Part shown: positions 19,751 through 31,307 of the stretch, piece after piece | Layout of the letters: every line of letters starts with the position of its first letter | Position numbering within the stretch: position 1 is the first letter of the stretch | Origin: Caldalkalibacillus salinus | GTDB taxonomy: Bacteria; Bacillota; Bacilli; Caldalkalibacillales; JCM-10596 | NCBI RefSeq assembly: GCF_016745835.1 | Contig: NZ_JAERVL010000024.1 | Coordinates: forward strand, 1-64,000 | Direction of reading: 5' to 3' | DNA: 64,000 nucleotides | Made by a program: the position numbers and the translations under genes | Notes under the pieces: model-generated | Database searches by the model: none | Told to the model about the DNA's origin: nothing | The model's input: the letters and a program-made list of their open reading frames with translations, nothing else

Positions 19751-21987
19751 ATCCAACCACAACTAGGTTATTAAATGGCCTAAACGAACAGCAAGCGAAA
19801 GCCGTACAAGAAACGAACGGTCCATTGCTCTTGATTGCAGGAGCAGGAAGTGGGAAGACGCGGGTTTTAACCCATCGCATCGCCTACCTCTTAGCTGAGA
19901 AAAGAGTCACCCCCTGGAATATCTTAGCCATCACATTTACGAATAAAGCGGCGAGGGAGATGAAGGATCGTGTAGCTGGATTAGTTGGCCCAGTTGCTGA
20001 AGACATCTGGATTTCTACTTTCCATTCTATGTGTGTGCGGATTCTTAGAAGGGACATTAACCGGCTGGGGTATAATCGGAGCTTTACCATACTAGACAGT
20101 ACGGATCAACTTTCAGCGATAAAAGACACGATGAAACGACTTAATATTGATCCGAAAAAATTTGACCCGAAAACGATTCGCGGGACGATTTCACAATACA
20201 AGAATGAATTAAAGACACCCCAGCAAGTGAGCCAGCTGGTAGGCAACTACTATGACCAGGTCGTTGCTCAAGTGTATGAAGGATATCAGAAGATGCTCCA
20301 AGCCAATTCCTCTTTAGATTTCGACGATCTCATTATGGTCACGGTCAGACTGTTCAAGGAAGTTCCTGAAGTACTAGAATTTTATCAAAGAAAGTTCCAG
20401 TATATTCACGTCGACGAGTATCAAGATACAAACCGTGCCCAGTATATGCTCGTGAGTATGCTAGCCGATCATCACAGAAACATTTGTGTTGTGGGGGACA
20501 GTGATCAGTCCATTTATCAATTCCGTGGGGCGGACATTAGCATTATTTTATCGTTTGAAGAAGACTACACGGATGCCAAAGTCATTAAGCTAGAGCAAAA
20601 CTATCGCTCCACAAAACGAATTTTAAAAGCGGCGAATGAAGTTATTAAATATAACAGCAGTCGTAAAAAGAAGAACTTGTGGACAGATAACGAAGAAGGG
20701 CCCAAATTATCTTATTTTCGCGGAGAAAATGAACATGATGAAGCGTATTTTATCACGCAAAAAATCAAAGATGCCTTGCTAGATGGAAAAAACTACAAAG
20801 ACGTAGCCGTATTATATCGCACGAACGCGCAATCCCGTGTGATTGAGGAAGTGTTCTTAAAATCCAACATTCCATATCAAATCGTGGGTGGCATTAAGTT
20901 CTACGATCGCAAAGAGATCAAGGACATCTTGGCTTATTTAAGACTCATTTCTAATCCCGATGATGATACGAGCTTGAGAAGGATTATTAACGTCCCGAAG
21001 AGAGGAATAGGGCAAACCACCGTTGATAAGCTATCTGCCTACGCTGGAGAAAAAGGCATCTCGATGTATAAAGCACTCGGTGAAGTGGATTTTATCGGAC
21101 TGAATGCCAGAGCCACTAATAAACTCGCTGATTTTTATGGTTTACTCAAGAACTGGGTTCAAATGGTGGACTACCTTTCAGTCACGGAGCTTACTGAAGA
21201 AGTCCTCAATCGCTCGGGCTATCGTGAAGAGCTCAAAAAAGAAAACTCCATAGAATCCCGTTCTAGACTAGAGAATATCAACGAGTTTATATCCGTTACC
21301 ATGGAATTTGAACAGAAGAGCGAGGACAAAACATTACTGGCCTTCTTGACGGAGCTGGCCCTCGTCGCTGACATTGATCAGGTTGATGAAGGGGAGGACG
21401 CGAACAACAAAGTGATCCTGATGACCTTGCATGCGGCTAAAGGGTTAGAATACCCGATCGTCTTTTTAGCAGGTATGGAAGAGGGGATCTTTCCTCATAA
21501 TCGCTCGCTTATGGATGAGAATGAGATGGAGGAAGAACGGCGTCTCGCTTACGTTGGCATTACCCGTGCTGAAGGAGCGCTCTACTTGACAAACGCTAAA
21601 ATAAGAACGATTTACGGGAAACGAGAGCTGAACCCTGAATCTAGATTTTTACGTGAGATACCAGAGGACATTATGGAAAAAGTTCACGATGAAGAGGCGT
21701 CGCAGCAAGCGAGGCCCATCGGTTTGTCGCAACAGCTTGGAGATGGTGCAGGCACTCGTCCATCCCAGAAGACGACACGCATGTCGCCTGCACGTCCACA
21801 ATCGTCAGGTGCTCAAGGCCTTGGTTGGAATGTTGGGGATAAAGCCCAGCATAACAAGTGGGGCATCGGAACGGTTGTGAGTATGAACGGAGAAGGTGAC
21901 GACCTTGAACTCACGATCGCATTTGAAAAACCGGTCGGATTAAAAAAACTTTTAGCCAAATTTGCCCCTATATCTAAGGCTGAGTAA
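19747..21987 (+). CDS. pcrA: ATP-dependent DNA helicase PcrA (UvrD family)
   Basis: PcrA is a 3'-5' superfamily 1A helicase acting in repair, plasmid replication and removal of RecA or stalled RNA polymerase. Walker [10 protein letters not shown] is near residues 31-39, motif II DEYQD near residue 223, and the later SF1 motifs [16 protein letters not shown] and [14 protein letters not shown] are present. The C-terminal 50 residues ([20 protein letters not shown] onward) form the Tudor-like domain that binds RNA polymerase in Bacillus PcrA. Length 746 is standard. The start overlaps pcrB. Confidence 0.98.
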   Translation: MNPTTTRLLNGLNEQQAKAVQETNGPLLLIAGAGSGKTRVLTHRIAYLLAEKRVTPWNILAITFTNKAAREMKDRVAGLVGPVAEDIWISTFHSMCVRILRRDINRLGYNRSFTILDSTDQLSAIKDTMKRLNIDPKKFDPKTIRGTISQYKNELKTPQQVSQLVGNYYDQVVAQVYEGYQKMLQANSSLDFDDLIMVTVRLFKEVPEVLEFYQRKFQYIHVDEYQDTNRAQYMLVSMLADHHRNICVVGDSDQSIYQFRGADISIILSFEEDYTDAKVIKLEQNYRSTKRILKAANEVIKYNSSRKKKNLWTDNEEGPKLSYFRGENEHDEAYFITQKIKDALLDGKNYKDVAVLYRTNAQSRVIEEVFLKSNIPYQIVGGIKFYDRKEIKDILAYLRLISNPDDDTSLRRIINVPKRGIGQTTVDKLSAYAGEKGISMYKALGEVDFIGLNARATNKLADFYGLLKNWVQMVDYLSVTELTEEVLNRSGYREELKKENSIESRSRLENINEFISVTMEFEQKSEDKTLLAFLTELALVADIDQVDEGEDANNKVILMTLHAAKGLEYPIVFLAGMEEGIFPHNRSLMDENEMEEERRLAYVGITRAEGALYLTNAKIRTIYGKRELNPESRFLREIPEDIMEKVHDEEASQQARPIGLSQQLGDGAGTRPSQKTTRMSPARPQSSGAQGLGWNVGDKAQHNKWGIGTVVSMNGEGDDLELTIAFEKPVGLKKLLAKFAPISKAE

Positions 21988-22103
21988 TGTCGTTGTAGAG
22001 GCATAGTATAATGTAAGCGTATATAAGGTGCACTATATGCAGTAAGATAGAAATGTAGAGATAGCGTCTGAGAGACGATAGATTCATTGGTTCCATGTTA
22101 TGA

Positions 22104-24137
<2,034 letters not shown>

Positions 24138-24227
24138 TTATCGTATTGTGTGAGAGAAGAGAGTATAATAGCATTTAGTTCAGAACGAGTATGACCAGCG
24201 GTAAGTGCTGCCAGTTTTGATGAAAAA

Positions 24228-24259
24228 GAAAAGAGCATGCGTGCAGTATGCTCTTTTTC
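24228..24259 (+). terminator. Intrinsic terminator after ligA
   Basis: AAAAGAGCAT and ATGCTCTTTT flank a loop of about 8 nt, ending in a T tract. It separates ligA from the BtuF-like gene. Confidence 0.85.
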
Positions 24260-24289
24260 ACTATTAGTTGTTTCTAAGGAGGGAGATTG

Positions 24290-25105
24290 ATGAGGATCGT
24301 ATCTATATGTCCGAGTAATACTGAGTTACTCGCTTATTTAGGTGCGGTACATGAGATTGTAGGAGTAGACAATTTTTCGGATTGGCCTAAGGAAATAGAC
24401 CATCTTCCACGTTTAGGTCCAGACTTAGATATCGATATGGATGCTGTTGAGGAGCTTAACCCAGATTTAGTTGTCGCCTCTCTTAGTGTACCAGGTATGG
24501 AGAAGAACATTACACAGCTAAAGGAAAGAGGACTTTCCTATATCGTGCTAAATCCTAACAGTCTAGAAGATATTGGTGATAGTCTCCTTACTCTAGGGAA
24601 ACGTATCGGACGTGAGGAAATAGCTGTCAACATTCGACAACAATACAGGCGTTTTATTGAATTATACAAATCAAAGTCTGAAGAGGTCACTCACCGTCCT
24701 CTTCTATACTGGGAATGGTGGGCGAAGCCCGTATTTACACCGGGAAGGAAAAACTGGTTAACAGATCTAAGTGAACTGGCAGGGGGACGAAACGCTTTTG
24801 CAACAGAGCCCCAAGCGAGTGTGCAGACCAGTTGGGAGGACGTGGCCAAACGAGATCCGGACCATATATGCTTAGTATGGGTAGGGGTCCAACAGAATCG
24901 AGTGAAACCAGCAATCGTTTATAAAAGGGTTGAATTTAAGGACATAACGGCTGTTAAAAGGAATCAAGTTCATGTGTTGGACGAACCTCTTTATTGTCGT
25001 CCATCTCCGAGACTGCTAACAGGACTGATGAAACTAGCGGCCCTTCTGCACCCTACTATTTACCCTGATTATGTAGAGGGTGATGAGTGGCAAGACATTC
25101 AGTGA
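24290..25105 (+). CDS. BtuF-like cobalamin/metal-chelate binding protein without signal peptide
   Basis: A 271-residue protein of the helical-backbone substrate-binding family (BtuF/FhuD type). It starts directly with RIVSICPSNTELLAYLGAVHEIVGVD, a segment that in exported homologues follows the signal peptide. GLSYIVLNPNSLEDIGDSLL, the WEWWAKPVFTPGRKNWLTDL segment and DEPLYCRPSPRLLTGLMKLA are typical of proteins annotated as cobalamin-binding. No signal peptide, lipobox or adjacent permease is present, so a cytosolic role is likely. ATG at 24290 is favoured over TTG 24287 by the spacing to AAGGAGG. The ligand is inferred only from family resemblance. Confidence 0.8.
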   Translation: MRIVSICPSNTELLAYLGAVHEIVGVDNFSDWPKEIDHLPRLGPDLDIDMDAVEELNPDLVVASLSVPGMEKNITQLKERGLSYIVLNPNSLEDIGDSLLTLGKRIGREEIAVNIRQQYRRFIELYKSKSEEVTHRPLLYWEWWAKPVFTPGRKNWLTDLSELAGGRNAFATEPQASVQTSWEDVAKRDPDHICLVWVGVQQNRVKPAIVYKRVEFKDITAVKRNQVHVLDEPLYCRPSPRLLTGLMKLAALLHPTIYPDYVEGDEWQDIQ

Positions 25106-25265
25106 CAAAAATATACAAAAAATTAGTGTTTTCTTAATTTCAGAAAAATAAAAAATTAATAAAAATTGTAGGAATTATCCGTTTTATTTTGGTATAATGT
25201 TATAGTGTAGGACAGGGTACCTATTCTAGTAAGGGTCGAAATGACAAACAAAAGGGGGAAAATTG

Positions 25266-26669
25266 ATGAATAATACTGGTTTAGAGCACAATCAACGCGA
25301 ACAGTGGGCGTCGCGTTTAGGCTTTATGCTCGCTGCAATGGGTTCCGCTGTTGGTTTAGGTAACATCTGGAGGTTTTCCTACGTTGCGGGGGAAAGCGGA
25401 GGAGGCGCCTTCCTATTACTCTATCTAGTCTGTGTCATATTCATAGGTATACCCATTTTGATGGCTGAGTTCACGATTGGGAGACATGCCAAGAGTGATG
25501 CCGTCGGTTCATTTCAGAAATTAGCGCCAGGCAGACCTTATGTAATAGCTGGTTTCATGGGTGTTGCTTCAGCGTTTATCATTTTATCATTTTATGGCGT
25601 CATAGCAGGGTGGACACTTAAATACATTGTGAGTTACTTAACAGGTCAGATGGGAGCAGCGGTTGCTTCCGAAGAAGGTGTTGGCGCTTTCTTTGGTGGG
25701 TTTATTTCCAGTCCCGTTGAACCAATATTTTGGCAATTCCTCTTTATGATCATTACAATCAGTATTGTTTATATGGGTGTTAAAAAAGGGATTGAGAAAA
25801 CAAATAAAATCTTGATGCCGACTTTAGCCGTTCTCGTCATCATTTTAGCTTTATACTCAATGAGCTTAGGTGGGGCATCAGAAGCATTTGCATTCTTGTT
25901 TTCTCCGGATTGGAGCATTTTTACAAACCCTCTAGACAATACAGAGGTTTACTTAGCAGCTTTAGGACAAGCCTTTTTCTCACTTAGCTTAGGGATGGGG
26001 GCTCTCATTACATATGGAAGCTATCTGTCCAAGAACGAGAAGCTACCGGGCGCAGCACTCGGTGTCGCCTCACTGGATACGACATTTGCAATTCTTGCAG
26101 GACTCATGATTTTCCCTGCGGTATTCGCTTTTGGTATTGATCCAGCGGAAGGTCCTGGACTCGTATTTGTAGTTTTGCCTGAAATTTTCGGAAGTTTAGG
26201 GTTCGTGGGGACGATTGTCGGTCTCGCTTTCTTCTTCCTTATAGCAGCTGCAGCATTATCTTCAGCAGTATCGCTATTAGAGGTTGCAGTGGCTTACTTC
26301 ATGCGTCGCTTTAACTGGACTCGACAGAAAACAAGTATTCTTATCGGTGGCATTATCTTTTTACTCGGTATTCCATCATCTCTAGGGCTAGGTGTTATGG
26401 ACCAATTCACTTATATTGGTGAAAGAGATTTCCTAGATAGCATGGACTTCATTGCGTCTAATATCTTTTTACCTCTAGGTGGTTTAATTATCGCCTTGTT
26501 TGCGGGTTGGGGATGGAATAAGACTGAGGCACTCAAAGAGTCTGACTTCGGAGATACGTTCCTCGGAAACGCGTGGATATTTGTTCTTAGATATGTTGCG
26601 CCGATTGTCATCTTTGTTATTTTCCTACAATCTAGTGGAATATTGAAAATACTAGGTTTTGAACTATAA
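25266..26669 (+). CDS. Sodium-dependent amino acid transporter, SNF family
   Basis: A 467-residue membrane protein of the neurotransmitter:sodium symporter family. The TM1 signature GSAVGLGNIWRFSYVAGESGGGAF is shared with LeuT and MhsT, and about 11 hydrophobic segments are visible. Bacterial members import hydrophobic amino acids with Na+. The position beside leucine/valine synthesis genes suggests, but does not prove, branched-chain or other hydrophobic substrates. ATG at 25266 follows AAAGGGGGAAAA. A TATAAT at 25193-25198 may be its -10 box. It is convergent with leuD, sharing a bidirectional terminator. Confidence 0.93.
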   Translation: MNNTGLEHNQREQWASRLGFMLAAMGSAVGLGNIWRFSYVAGESGGGAFLLLYLVCVIFIGIPILMAEFTIGRHAKSDAVGSFQKLAPGRPYVIAGFMGVASAFIILSFYGVIAGWTLKYIVSYLTGQMGAAVASEEGVGAFFGGFISSPVEPIFWQFLFMIITISIVYMGVKKGIEKTNKILMPTLAVLVIILALYSMSLGGASEAFAFLFSPDWSIFTNPLDNTEVYLAALGQAFFSLSLGMGALITYGSYLSKNEKLPGAALGVASLDTTFAILAGLMIFPAVFAFGIDPAEGPGLVFVVLPEIFGSLGFVGTIVGLAFFFLIAAAALSSAVSLLEVAVAYFMRRFNWTRQKTSILIGGIIFLLGIPSSLGLGVMDQFTYIGERDFLDSMDFIASNIFLPLGGLIIALFAGWGWNKTEALKESDFGDTFLGNAWIFVLRYVAPIVIFVIFLQSSGILKILGFEL

Positions 26670-26713
26670 TCGAGGTCAAATATAGTAAACGGTGCACGAT
26701 CTCGTAGCAAGCT

Positions 26714-26756
26714 AAAAAAAGGGCAGCTGATCCTTAGATCAGCTGCTCTCTTTTTT
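26714..26756. terminator. Bidirectional terminator between SNF transporter and leuD
   Basis: GCAGCTGATC (26723-26732) and GATCAGCTGC (26737-26746) form a perfect 10-bp stem with loop CTTA. A run of A lies before it and a run of T after it, so it can work in both directions. The leuD stop codon (26734-26736 on the minus strand) lies in the loop. Confidence 0.92.
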
Positions 26757-27327
26757 GTTCAAATGCTTCTATTTCATCTGCGTACAGTAATGTACGTCCT
26801 ATATCATCCAAACCTTTCAGTAGTGAAGTTTTACGATGCTCATCGATATCAAATTGAGCATGAAAGTCTTGCTGATCATTTACTGTTTGCGCCTCGAGGT
26901 CAATGGTGAGTTGACCGTTTTCTTGTTGTGCTAATGTGAACAGCGTGTCCACTTCCTTTTCTGTCAGGACAATCGGAAGTATACCATTTTTAAAACAATT
27001 ATTATAAAAGATATCAGCAAAGCTTGGTGCGATAATCACGCGAAAGCCGTAATCGAGTAAGGCCCAAGGTGCGTGTTCCCTAGAAGAACCACAACCGAAG
27101 TTTTGTCGTGCTATTAATACTGTGGCGCCATCGTATTGAGGGTGATTTAAGATAAAATCGTCGTTTATGACGTTGTCACTTTTGTAGCGCCAATCATAAA
27201 ACAGAAATTGACCAAAACCTGTGCGTTCAATACGTTTTAGAAATTGCTTCGGTATAATGGCATCCGTATCCACATTTGCTCGATCAAGTGGCACTGCTTT
27301 GCCAGTGTGTACTATAAAAGGTTCCAT
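26734..27327 (-). CDS. leuD: 3-isopropylmalate dehydratase small subunit
   Basis: LeuD completes the LeuCD isomerase that converts 2-isopropylmalate to 3-isopropylmalate in leucine synthesis. The swivel-domain motif [15 protein letters not shown] is clear, as is the N-terminal [14 protein letters not shown]. The 197-residue length is standard. The minus-strand ATG at 27327 follows AAGGAGGAA. It lies 105 nt after leuC, and its last codons form part of the terminator hairpin. Confidence 0.97.
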   Translation of the reverse strand: MEPFIVHTGKAVPLDRANVDTDAIIPKQFLKRIERTGFGQFLFYDWRYKSDNVINDDFILNHPQYDGATVLIARQNFGCGSSREHAPWALLDYGFRVIIAPSFADIFYNNCFKNGILPIVLTEKEVDTLFTLAQQENGQLTIDLEAQTVNDQQDFHAQFDIDEHRKTSLLKGLDDIGRTLLYADEIEAFEQKREQLI

Positions 27328-27432
27328 AAGTTCCTCCTTAAAAGTTAAAAGTTGATATTTTGTGTAGGATATTTTGCAGGATAAGAGTTAAAACGACACA
27401 GAGCTTAATACCAAAACCAAGACTCTGTTTTG

Positions 27433-28884
27433 CTACTGCGTTTCCACACCATTGGTCTCTTGAACAGTTTGGGTTTTGAAGTTCCACTGTCTCACATCCA
27501 CGAAATGGCCCTTAATAGCAGCTGCTGCTGCCATCATAGGGCTGACTAGGTGTGTACGACCGCCCTTACCTTGTCTTCCTTCAAAGTTACGGTTAGACGT
27601 TGAAGCACAGCGCTCACCCGGCTGCAAAACGTCATCATTCATAGCCAGGCACATGCTACATCCAGCATCTCTCCACTCAAATCCAGCCTTTGTAAAGACT
27701 TTATCAAGCCCTTCTTCTTCCGCTAACATTTTAACTGTTTTAGAACCCGGGACAACCATTGCTTGAACGTGTTCTGATACGGTATACCCTTGGACAATTT
27801 TGGCTGCTGCACGAAGATCCTCTATACGCCCATTTGTACATGAGCCAATAAAGACACGATCAATGTTAATCTCTGACATCGGTGTGCCTGGTTTAAGATC
27901 CATATACTCAAGGGCTAATTCGACAGCTTTTTGTTCTGTAGGGTTGTCATAGTCTGTAGGGGACGGTACGTTTTCATTAACTCCCGTACCGAGTCCTGGA
28001 CTGGTGCCCCAAGTGACTTGTGGCGCTAGTGTTGATAGATCTAGCTCTACCCGGTCATCATATTGGGCACCTGGGTCCGTCTTCAATGCTTCCCAACTTT
28101 CAACAGCTTTCTCAAAAACATCTGCAGCTGGGGCGTATCGTCTTCCTTTGAGATAAGAATAGGTCGTTTCGTCAGGGGCCATCAATCCTGCTCGAGCGCC
28201 CCCCTCGATAGACATATTACAGATGGTCATGCGTTCTTCCATTGATAAATCGGATAGGACAGCGCCTGTGTACTCAATGACACAACCAGTGGCAAAGTCT
28301 GTACCATATTTGGCGATGAGGCCGAGTATCATATCCTTTGCACTGATCCCGTTTGGTCTGTCTCCCTTAAAGTGAACCTCCATCGTTTTAGGCTTAGACT
28401 GAGGTAAACATTGTGTCGCTAAGACATGTTCAACTTCGCTAGTGCCTATACCAAATGAGAGTGCACCAAAGGCACCGTGTGTAGATGTATGGCTGTCTCC
28501 ACACACGATTGTCTTACCAGGCCAGGTTAAACCTAGCTCAGGTCCAATAACGTGAACAATCCCTTGATCAGGGTGATCGAGGTCAAACAAAGGAATGTCA
28601 AACTCCTGACAGTTCTTTTCTAACGTGCTCATTTGTTTTTTAGAGACCGGATCTTTGACTGTAGGTAAACCTTTAGTCGGTACGTTGTGGTCCATGGTGG
28701 CATAAGTGAGATCTGGACGGCGCACCTTCCTGTTATTGAGTCGGAGCCCTTCGAATGCCTGTGGCGAAGTGACTTCATGAATGAGATGTAAATCGATATA
28801 AAGAATACTAGGTTGGTTTGGCTCCTCTACAACCACATGTCTATCCCATATCTTTTCAAATAGTGTTTTCTTATCGGTGCTCAT
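27433..28884 (-). CDS. leuC: 3-isopropylmalate dehydratase large subunit
   Basis: LeuC is the aconitase-family catalytic subunit with a [4Fe-4S] cluster. The cluster cysteines are in [11 protein letters not shown] near residue 347 and GCSMCLAMN near residues 410-413. [26 protein letters not shown] is the conserved active-site region. The chosen ATG (28884, [16 protein letters not shown]) follows GGGGAGGAG, while the frame opens 6 codons earlier. The product is 483 residues, a little above the usual 465-475 because of a short C-terminal tail. It is the first gene of a leuC-leuD unit divergent from ilvB. Confidence 0.97.
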   Translation of the reverse strand: MSTDKKTLFEKIWDRHVVVEEPNQPSILYIDLHLIHEVTSPQAFEGLRLNNRKVRRPDLTYATMDHNVPTKGLPTVKDPVSKKQMSTLEKNCQEFDIPLFDLDHPDQGIVHVIGPELGLTWPGKTIVCGDSHTSTHGAFGALSFGIGTSEVEHVLATQCLPQSKPKTMEVHFKGDRPNGISAKDMILGLIAKYGTDFATGCVIEYTGAVLSDLSMEERMTICNMSIEGGARAGLMAPDETTYSYLKGRRYAPAADVFEKAVESWEALKTDPGAQYDDRVELDLSTLAPQVTWGTSPGLGTGVNENVPSPTDYDNPTEQKAVELALEYMDLKPGTPMSEINIDRVFIGSCTNGRIEDLRAAAKIVQGYTVSEHVQAMVVPGSKTVKMLAEEEGLDKVFTKAGFEWRDAGCSMCLAMNDDVLQPGERCASTSNRNFEGRQGKGGRTHLVSPMMAAAAAIKGHFVDVRQWNFKTQTVQETNGVETQ

Positions 28885-28932
28885 CGAACTTCTCCTCCCC
28901 ATTGCACATTAACATGCCGGATCAATTGTTTG

Positions 28933-28952
28933 TGTCAAATTTTCAGACAATT
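28933..28952. promoter_or_regulatory. Overlapping TnrA-like site and CodY box upstream of leuC
   Basis: TGTCAAATTTTCAGACA (28933-28949) fits the TnrA/GlnR consensus TGTNANATTTTNTNACA with one mismatch. AATTTTCAGACAATT (28938-28952) fits the CodY consensus AATTTTCWGAAAATT with one mismatch. The pair is 50-70 nt before leuC and downstream of its predicted promoter. Confidence 0.7.
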
Positions 28953-28999
28953 AAATTTTAATAATTTATTCTAGCACAAAAAAAATTTTTTTGAAGCCT

Positions 29000-29017
29000 A
29001 ATAGTCAGAAAATTATA
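29000..29017 (-). promoter_or_regulatory. leuC -10 element overlapped by a CodY box
   Basis: On the minus strand TATAAT (29017-29012) precedes leuC by about 130 nt; I find no good -35. AATAGTCAGAAAATT at 29000-29014 matches the CodY consensus at 13 of 15 positions and overlaps the -10 element, a layout that would repress leuCD when CodY is active. Confidence 0.6.
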
Positions 29018-29053
29018 ATAAAACAAACAATAAGAATGGCGGAATCACGCATA

Positions 29054-29103
29054 TGTAAACGCTTAAAAAATTTTAACAATCATTTTTGCTGAAAGCGATT
29101 ACA
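29054..29103. promoter_or_regulatory. Two cre (CcpA) sites upstream of ilvB
   Basis: TGAAAGCGATTACA at 29090-29103 matches the cre consensus TGWAANCGNTNWCA at all 14 positions. TGTAAACGCTTAAA at 29054-29067 matches 13. Relative to the predicted ilvB start point (about 29163) they are centred near -66 and -102. CcpA activates the ilv-leu operon of B. subtilis from an upstream cre, so activation is the likely effect here. Confidence 0.78.
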
Positions 29104-29127
29104 GTAAAAATGGCTTAATAAAGGGGG

Positions 29128-29156
29128 TTGAAAAGCTTTTGAGGCTCGTGTATGAT
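29128..29156 (+). promoter_or_regulatory. Predicted sigma-A promoter of the ilv-leu operon
   Basis: TTGAAA (29128-29133) and TATGAT (29151-29156) are separated by exactly 17 bp, just downstream of the cre sites. This gives a leader of roughly 400 nt before ilvB. Confidence 0.65.
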
Positions 29157-29185
29157 TATCAGCAATAAAATTATTTTCTGTTTAG

Positions 29186-29200
29186 AATTTTCTGATAACA
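29186..29200. promoter_or_regulatory. Weak CodY box in the early ilvB leader
   Basis: AATTTTCTGATAACA matches 12 of 15 positions of the CodY consensus. It lies about 25-40 nt downstream of the predicted start point, where bound CodY could block elongation. Confidence 0.45.
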
Positions 29201-29321
29201 CGTTGAAATGAATGAAGGTTATTTAAGTCAAACTTTAACCTTCAACTTGTCTATAACGGTTAAACGAAAGGTTGACTAGGGTTCCACTTTCAAAGCTGTT
29301 TACACGGTGTTGGGTGACATT

Positions 29322-29456
29322 ATGATAGGTGAAGCACACAGCACATTGTATACGTTGCGTTGGAAGGCTCGGTCCAAGCGTCAACAAGCCAAGCGATGGC
29401 TACACCGTGAGGAAAAAAGCCTCTGCGGAAGGTTTCGTTTACTCAATCCGAGGTAG
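29322..29456 (+). CDS. Candidate 44-codon leader ORF of the ilv-leu operon
   Basis: An ATG at 29322 follows GGGTGA with about 4 nt between, which fits the GGTGA part of the anti-Shine-Dalgarno match. The frame runs 44 codons and stops at TAG 29454-29456, inside the loop of the ilvB leader terminator. The product is basic (many Arg and Lys) and has six Leu codons: 9, 12, 27, 34, 40 and 41. Codon 34 (CTC) lies in the terminator 5' arm, and codons 40-41 (TTA CTC) lie just beyond it. It resembles no known protein. It may be a leader peptide for attenuation or only an open frame by chance; a frame starting at 29329 overlaps it. Confidence 0.35.
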   Translation: MIGEAHSTLYTLRWKARSKRQQAKRWLHREEKSLCGRFRLLNPR

Positions 29457-29491
29457 GAATGGGTTTTCAAATCTTCTAGGGGTATTTTTTT
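29420..29491 (+). terminator. Intrinsic terminator (attenuator) in the ilvB leader
   Basis: CCTCT and GGAAGGTTT (29420-29435, with a 2-nt bulge) pair with AAATCTTCTAGGGG (29469-29482). The inner part CTCAATCC/GGAATGGG extends the stem. A run of seven T follows at 29485-29491. It ends about 70 nt before the ilvB start. A competing hairpin pairs CCG and GAGG (29404-29412) with CCTC and CGG (29420-29429), which would occupy the 5' arm. Confidence 0.82.
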
Positions 29492-29561
29492 GTACTTTTT
29501 TTGTTCGATTTTCTTACACGAAAAGGAAAACAACCAGATCAAAGTACAGGGGGAGGCTACA

Positions 29562-31307
29562 ATGACAACCAAGGTAAAAACGAGAACGATGAGTGAGGAG
29601 ACACATGGATCTCTCAAGTCTAAACCCATACGTGGAGCAGAAATGATTTTTGAGAGTTTGGAAAGAGAGAAGGTAGAGGTTATCTTTGGCTATCCAGGTG
29701 GAGCCGCACTGCATATCTATGATGCCCTTTACCAAACGAACATGAAACATATTTTAGCTCGTCATGAGCAGGGCGCTATCCATATGGCAGAGGGGTACGC
29801 CAGAGTGACAGGTCAACCCGGTGTCGTCATTGCGACGTCCGGACCAGGGGCAACGAACTTAGTAACAGGCTTAGCAGACGCTTATATGGACTCACTCCCC
29901 CTTGTGGTCCTAACGGGTCAGGTGGCGAGTGGCGCCATTGGGACGGATGCTTTTCAAGAGGCGGATGTCCTAGGAATTACCATGCCCATCACCAAACATA
30001 ACATGCAGGTTAGAGATTTAAACGATTTGCCTCGTATGATAAAAGAAGCGTTCTATATTGCCACAAACGGCCGAAAAGGACCGGTACTCATTGATATACC
30101 GAAGGATATATCCGGTGGTGAGGCGTCATACGAGTATCCTGAAAAAGTCTCTCTAAGAGGATTTAAACCGACCACTGTCCCAAACATATTACAAGTTCGT
30201 CGAATGAAAGAGGCCGTGGCACAAGCTAAAAAACCTCTGATTTTAGCCGGGGCAGGCGTTTTACACGCCAAGGGCCACCAAGAACTGGTGACCTACGCTG
30301 AGCAAGCACAGGTACCCGTCACTCACACGTTACTAGGATTGGGCGCGATGCCGGCAGGTCATCCACAGTTTCTAGGCATGTGTGGCATGCATGGAACTTA
30401 TACCGCCAACATGGCTATACAGGAGGCCGATCTGCTGATATCTATTGGGGCAAGGTTTGACGATAGAGTAACGGGGAGACTTGATCAATTCGCTCCTCAC
30501 GCGAAGGTCATTCACATTGATGTAGATCCAGCTGAGATCGGTAAAAATGTCCCTACTGAAATACCTATTGTAGGGGATGCGAAGCAAACGCTATCCATGT
30601 TGTTAGAGGAGGACGTGGTATCGGCACAGTCTTCTGAATGGATGAAACAGTTAAACAAGTGGCAGGAAACTTATCCTCTGTGGTACGAAGACGATGAAGC
30701 GACACTTAAACCACAGAAAGTTTTAGAGACATTCAGTGAGCTGACAGATGGAGAAGCGATTGTCACCACAGACGTAGGACAGCATCAGATGTGGGTCGCG
30801 CAATACTATCAGTTTAAGCAGCCTAATCGCTGGGTCAGTTCAGGCGGGCTTGGCACCATGGGTTTTGGTTTCCCTTCTGCTATAGGAGCGGCATTGTCAC
30901 AGCCTGACCATCCCGTTTACGCTGTCGTAGGTGATGGAGGGTTCCAGATGAACATTCAAGAGCTAGCAACAGTAAAGGATTACAACATACCTGTCAAAAC
31001 CATTGTTTTAAATAACGGGTCCCTAGGGATGGTCCGACAATGGCAAGAGGTTTTTTACGAGAAACGCTACTCTGAATCAATGCTGAACCAGAATCCTGAC
31101 TTTGCAAAAGTGTCTGAATCGTTCGGCGTCAAAGGTTTGCGCGTGACAACGATAAAAGAATTTGAAGAAGCCATTACCCACAGTTTGAACTATGATGGCC
31201 CCATGGTGATTGATGTCGCCATTACACCTGGTGAAAATGTATTCCCGATGGTGTCTCCTGGGACTGCTTTACATGAGATGGTTGGTATTTCGAAGGGGGG
31301 AATGTAA
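29562..31307 (+). CDS. ilvB: Acetolactate synthase large subunit
   Basis: IlvB is the thiamine-diphosphate-, FAD-dependent enzyme that makes acetolactate or acetohydroxybutyrate for valine/leucine or isoleucine synthesis. The activating Glu is in [14 protein letters not shown] near residue 69. The diphosphate/Mg2+ motif is GDGGFQMN near residue 458 followed by [15 protein letters not shown] at 29562 follows AGGGGGAGG, and the product has 581 residues, with an N-terminal tail of about 25 residues before the core. It is the first structural gene of the operon, after a long leader with a terminator. The stop overlaps the ilvN start (TAATG). Confidence 0.97.
   Translation: MTTKVKTRTMSEETHGSLKSKPIRGAEMIFESLEREKVEVIFGYPGGAALHIYDALYQTNMKHILARHEQGAIHMAEGYARVTGQPGVVIATSGPGATNLVTGLADAYMDSLPLVVLTGQVASGAIGTDAFQEADVLGITMPITKHNMQVRDLNDLPRMIKEAFYIATNGRKGPVLIDIPKDISGGEASYEYPEKVSLRGFKPTTVPNILQVRRMKEAVAQAKKPLILAGAGVLHAKGHQELVTYAEQAQVPVTHTLLGLGAMPAGHPQFLGMCGMHGTYTANMAIQEADLLISIGARFDDRVTGRLDQFAPHAKVIHIDVDPAEIGKNVPTEIPIVGDAKQTLSMLLEEDVVSAQSSEWMKQLNKWQETYPLWYEDDEATLKPQKVLETFSELTDGEAIVTTDVGQHQMWVAQYYQFKQPNRWVSSGGLGTMGFGFPSAIGAALSQPDHPVYAVVGDGGFQMNIQELATVKDYNIPVKTIVLNNGSLGMVRQWQEVFYEKRYSESMLNQNPDFAKVSESFGVKGLRVTTIKEFEEAITHSLNYDGPMVIDVAITPGENVFPMVSPGTALHEMVGISKGGM

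Noticed and set aside
29390-29420. T-box sequence in the ilvB leader
   Set aside because: GATGGCTACACCGTG resembles the T-box only with three inserted bases, and TGGC would not pair with a tRNA(Leu) acceptor end. No Stem I or specifier loop was found, so I do not call it.
29329-29565. 78-codon ORF overlapping the ilvB leader
   Set aside because: It runs through the terminator T tract and into ilvB in another frame, with an unconvincing product; the 29322 frame fits the leader better.
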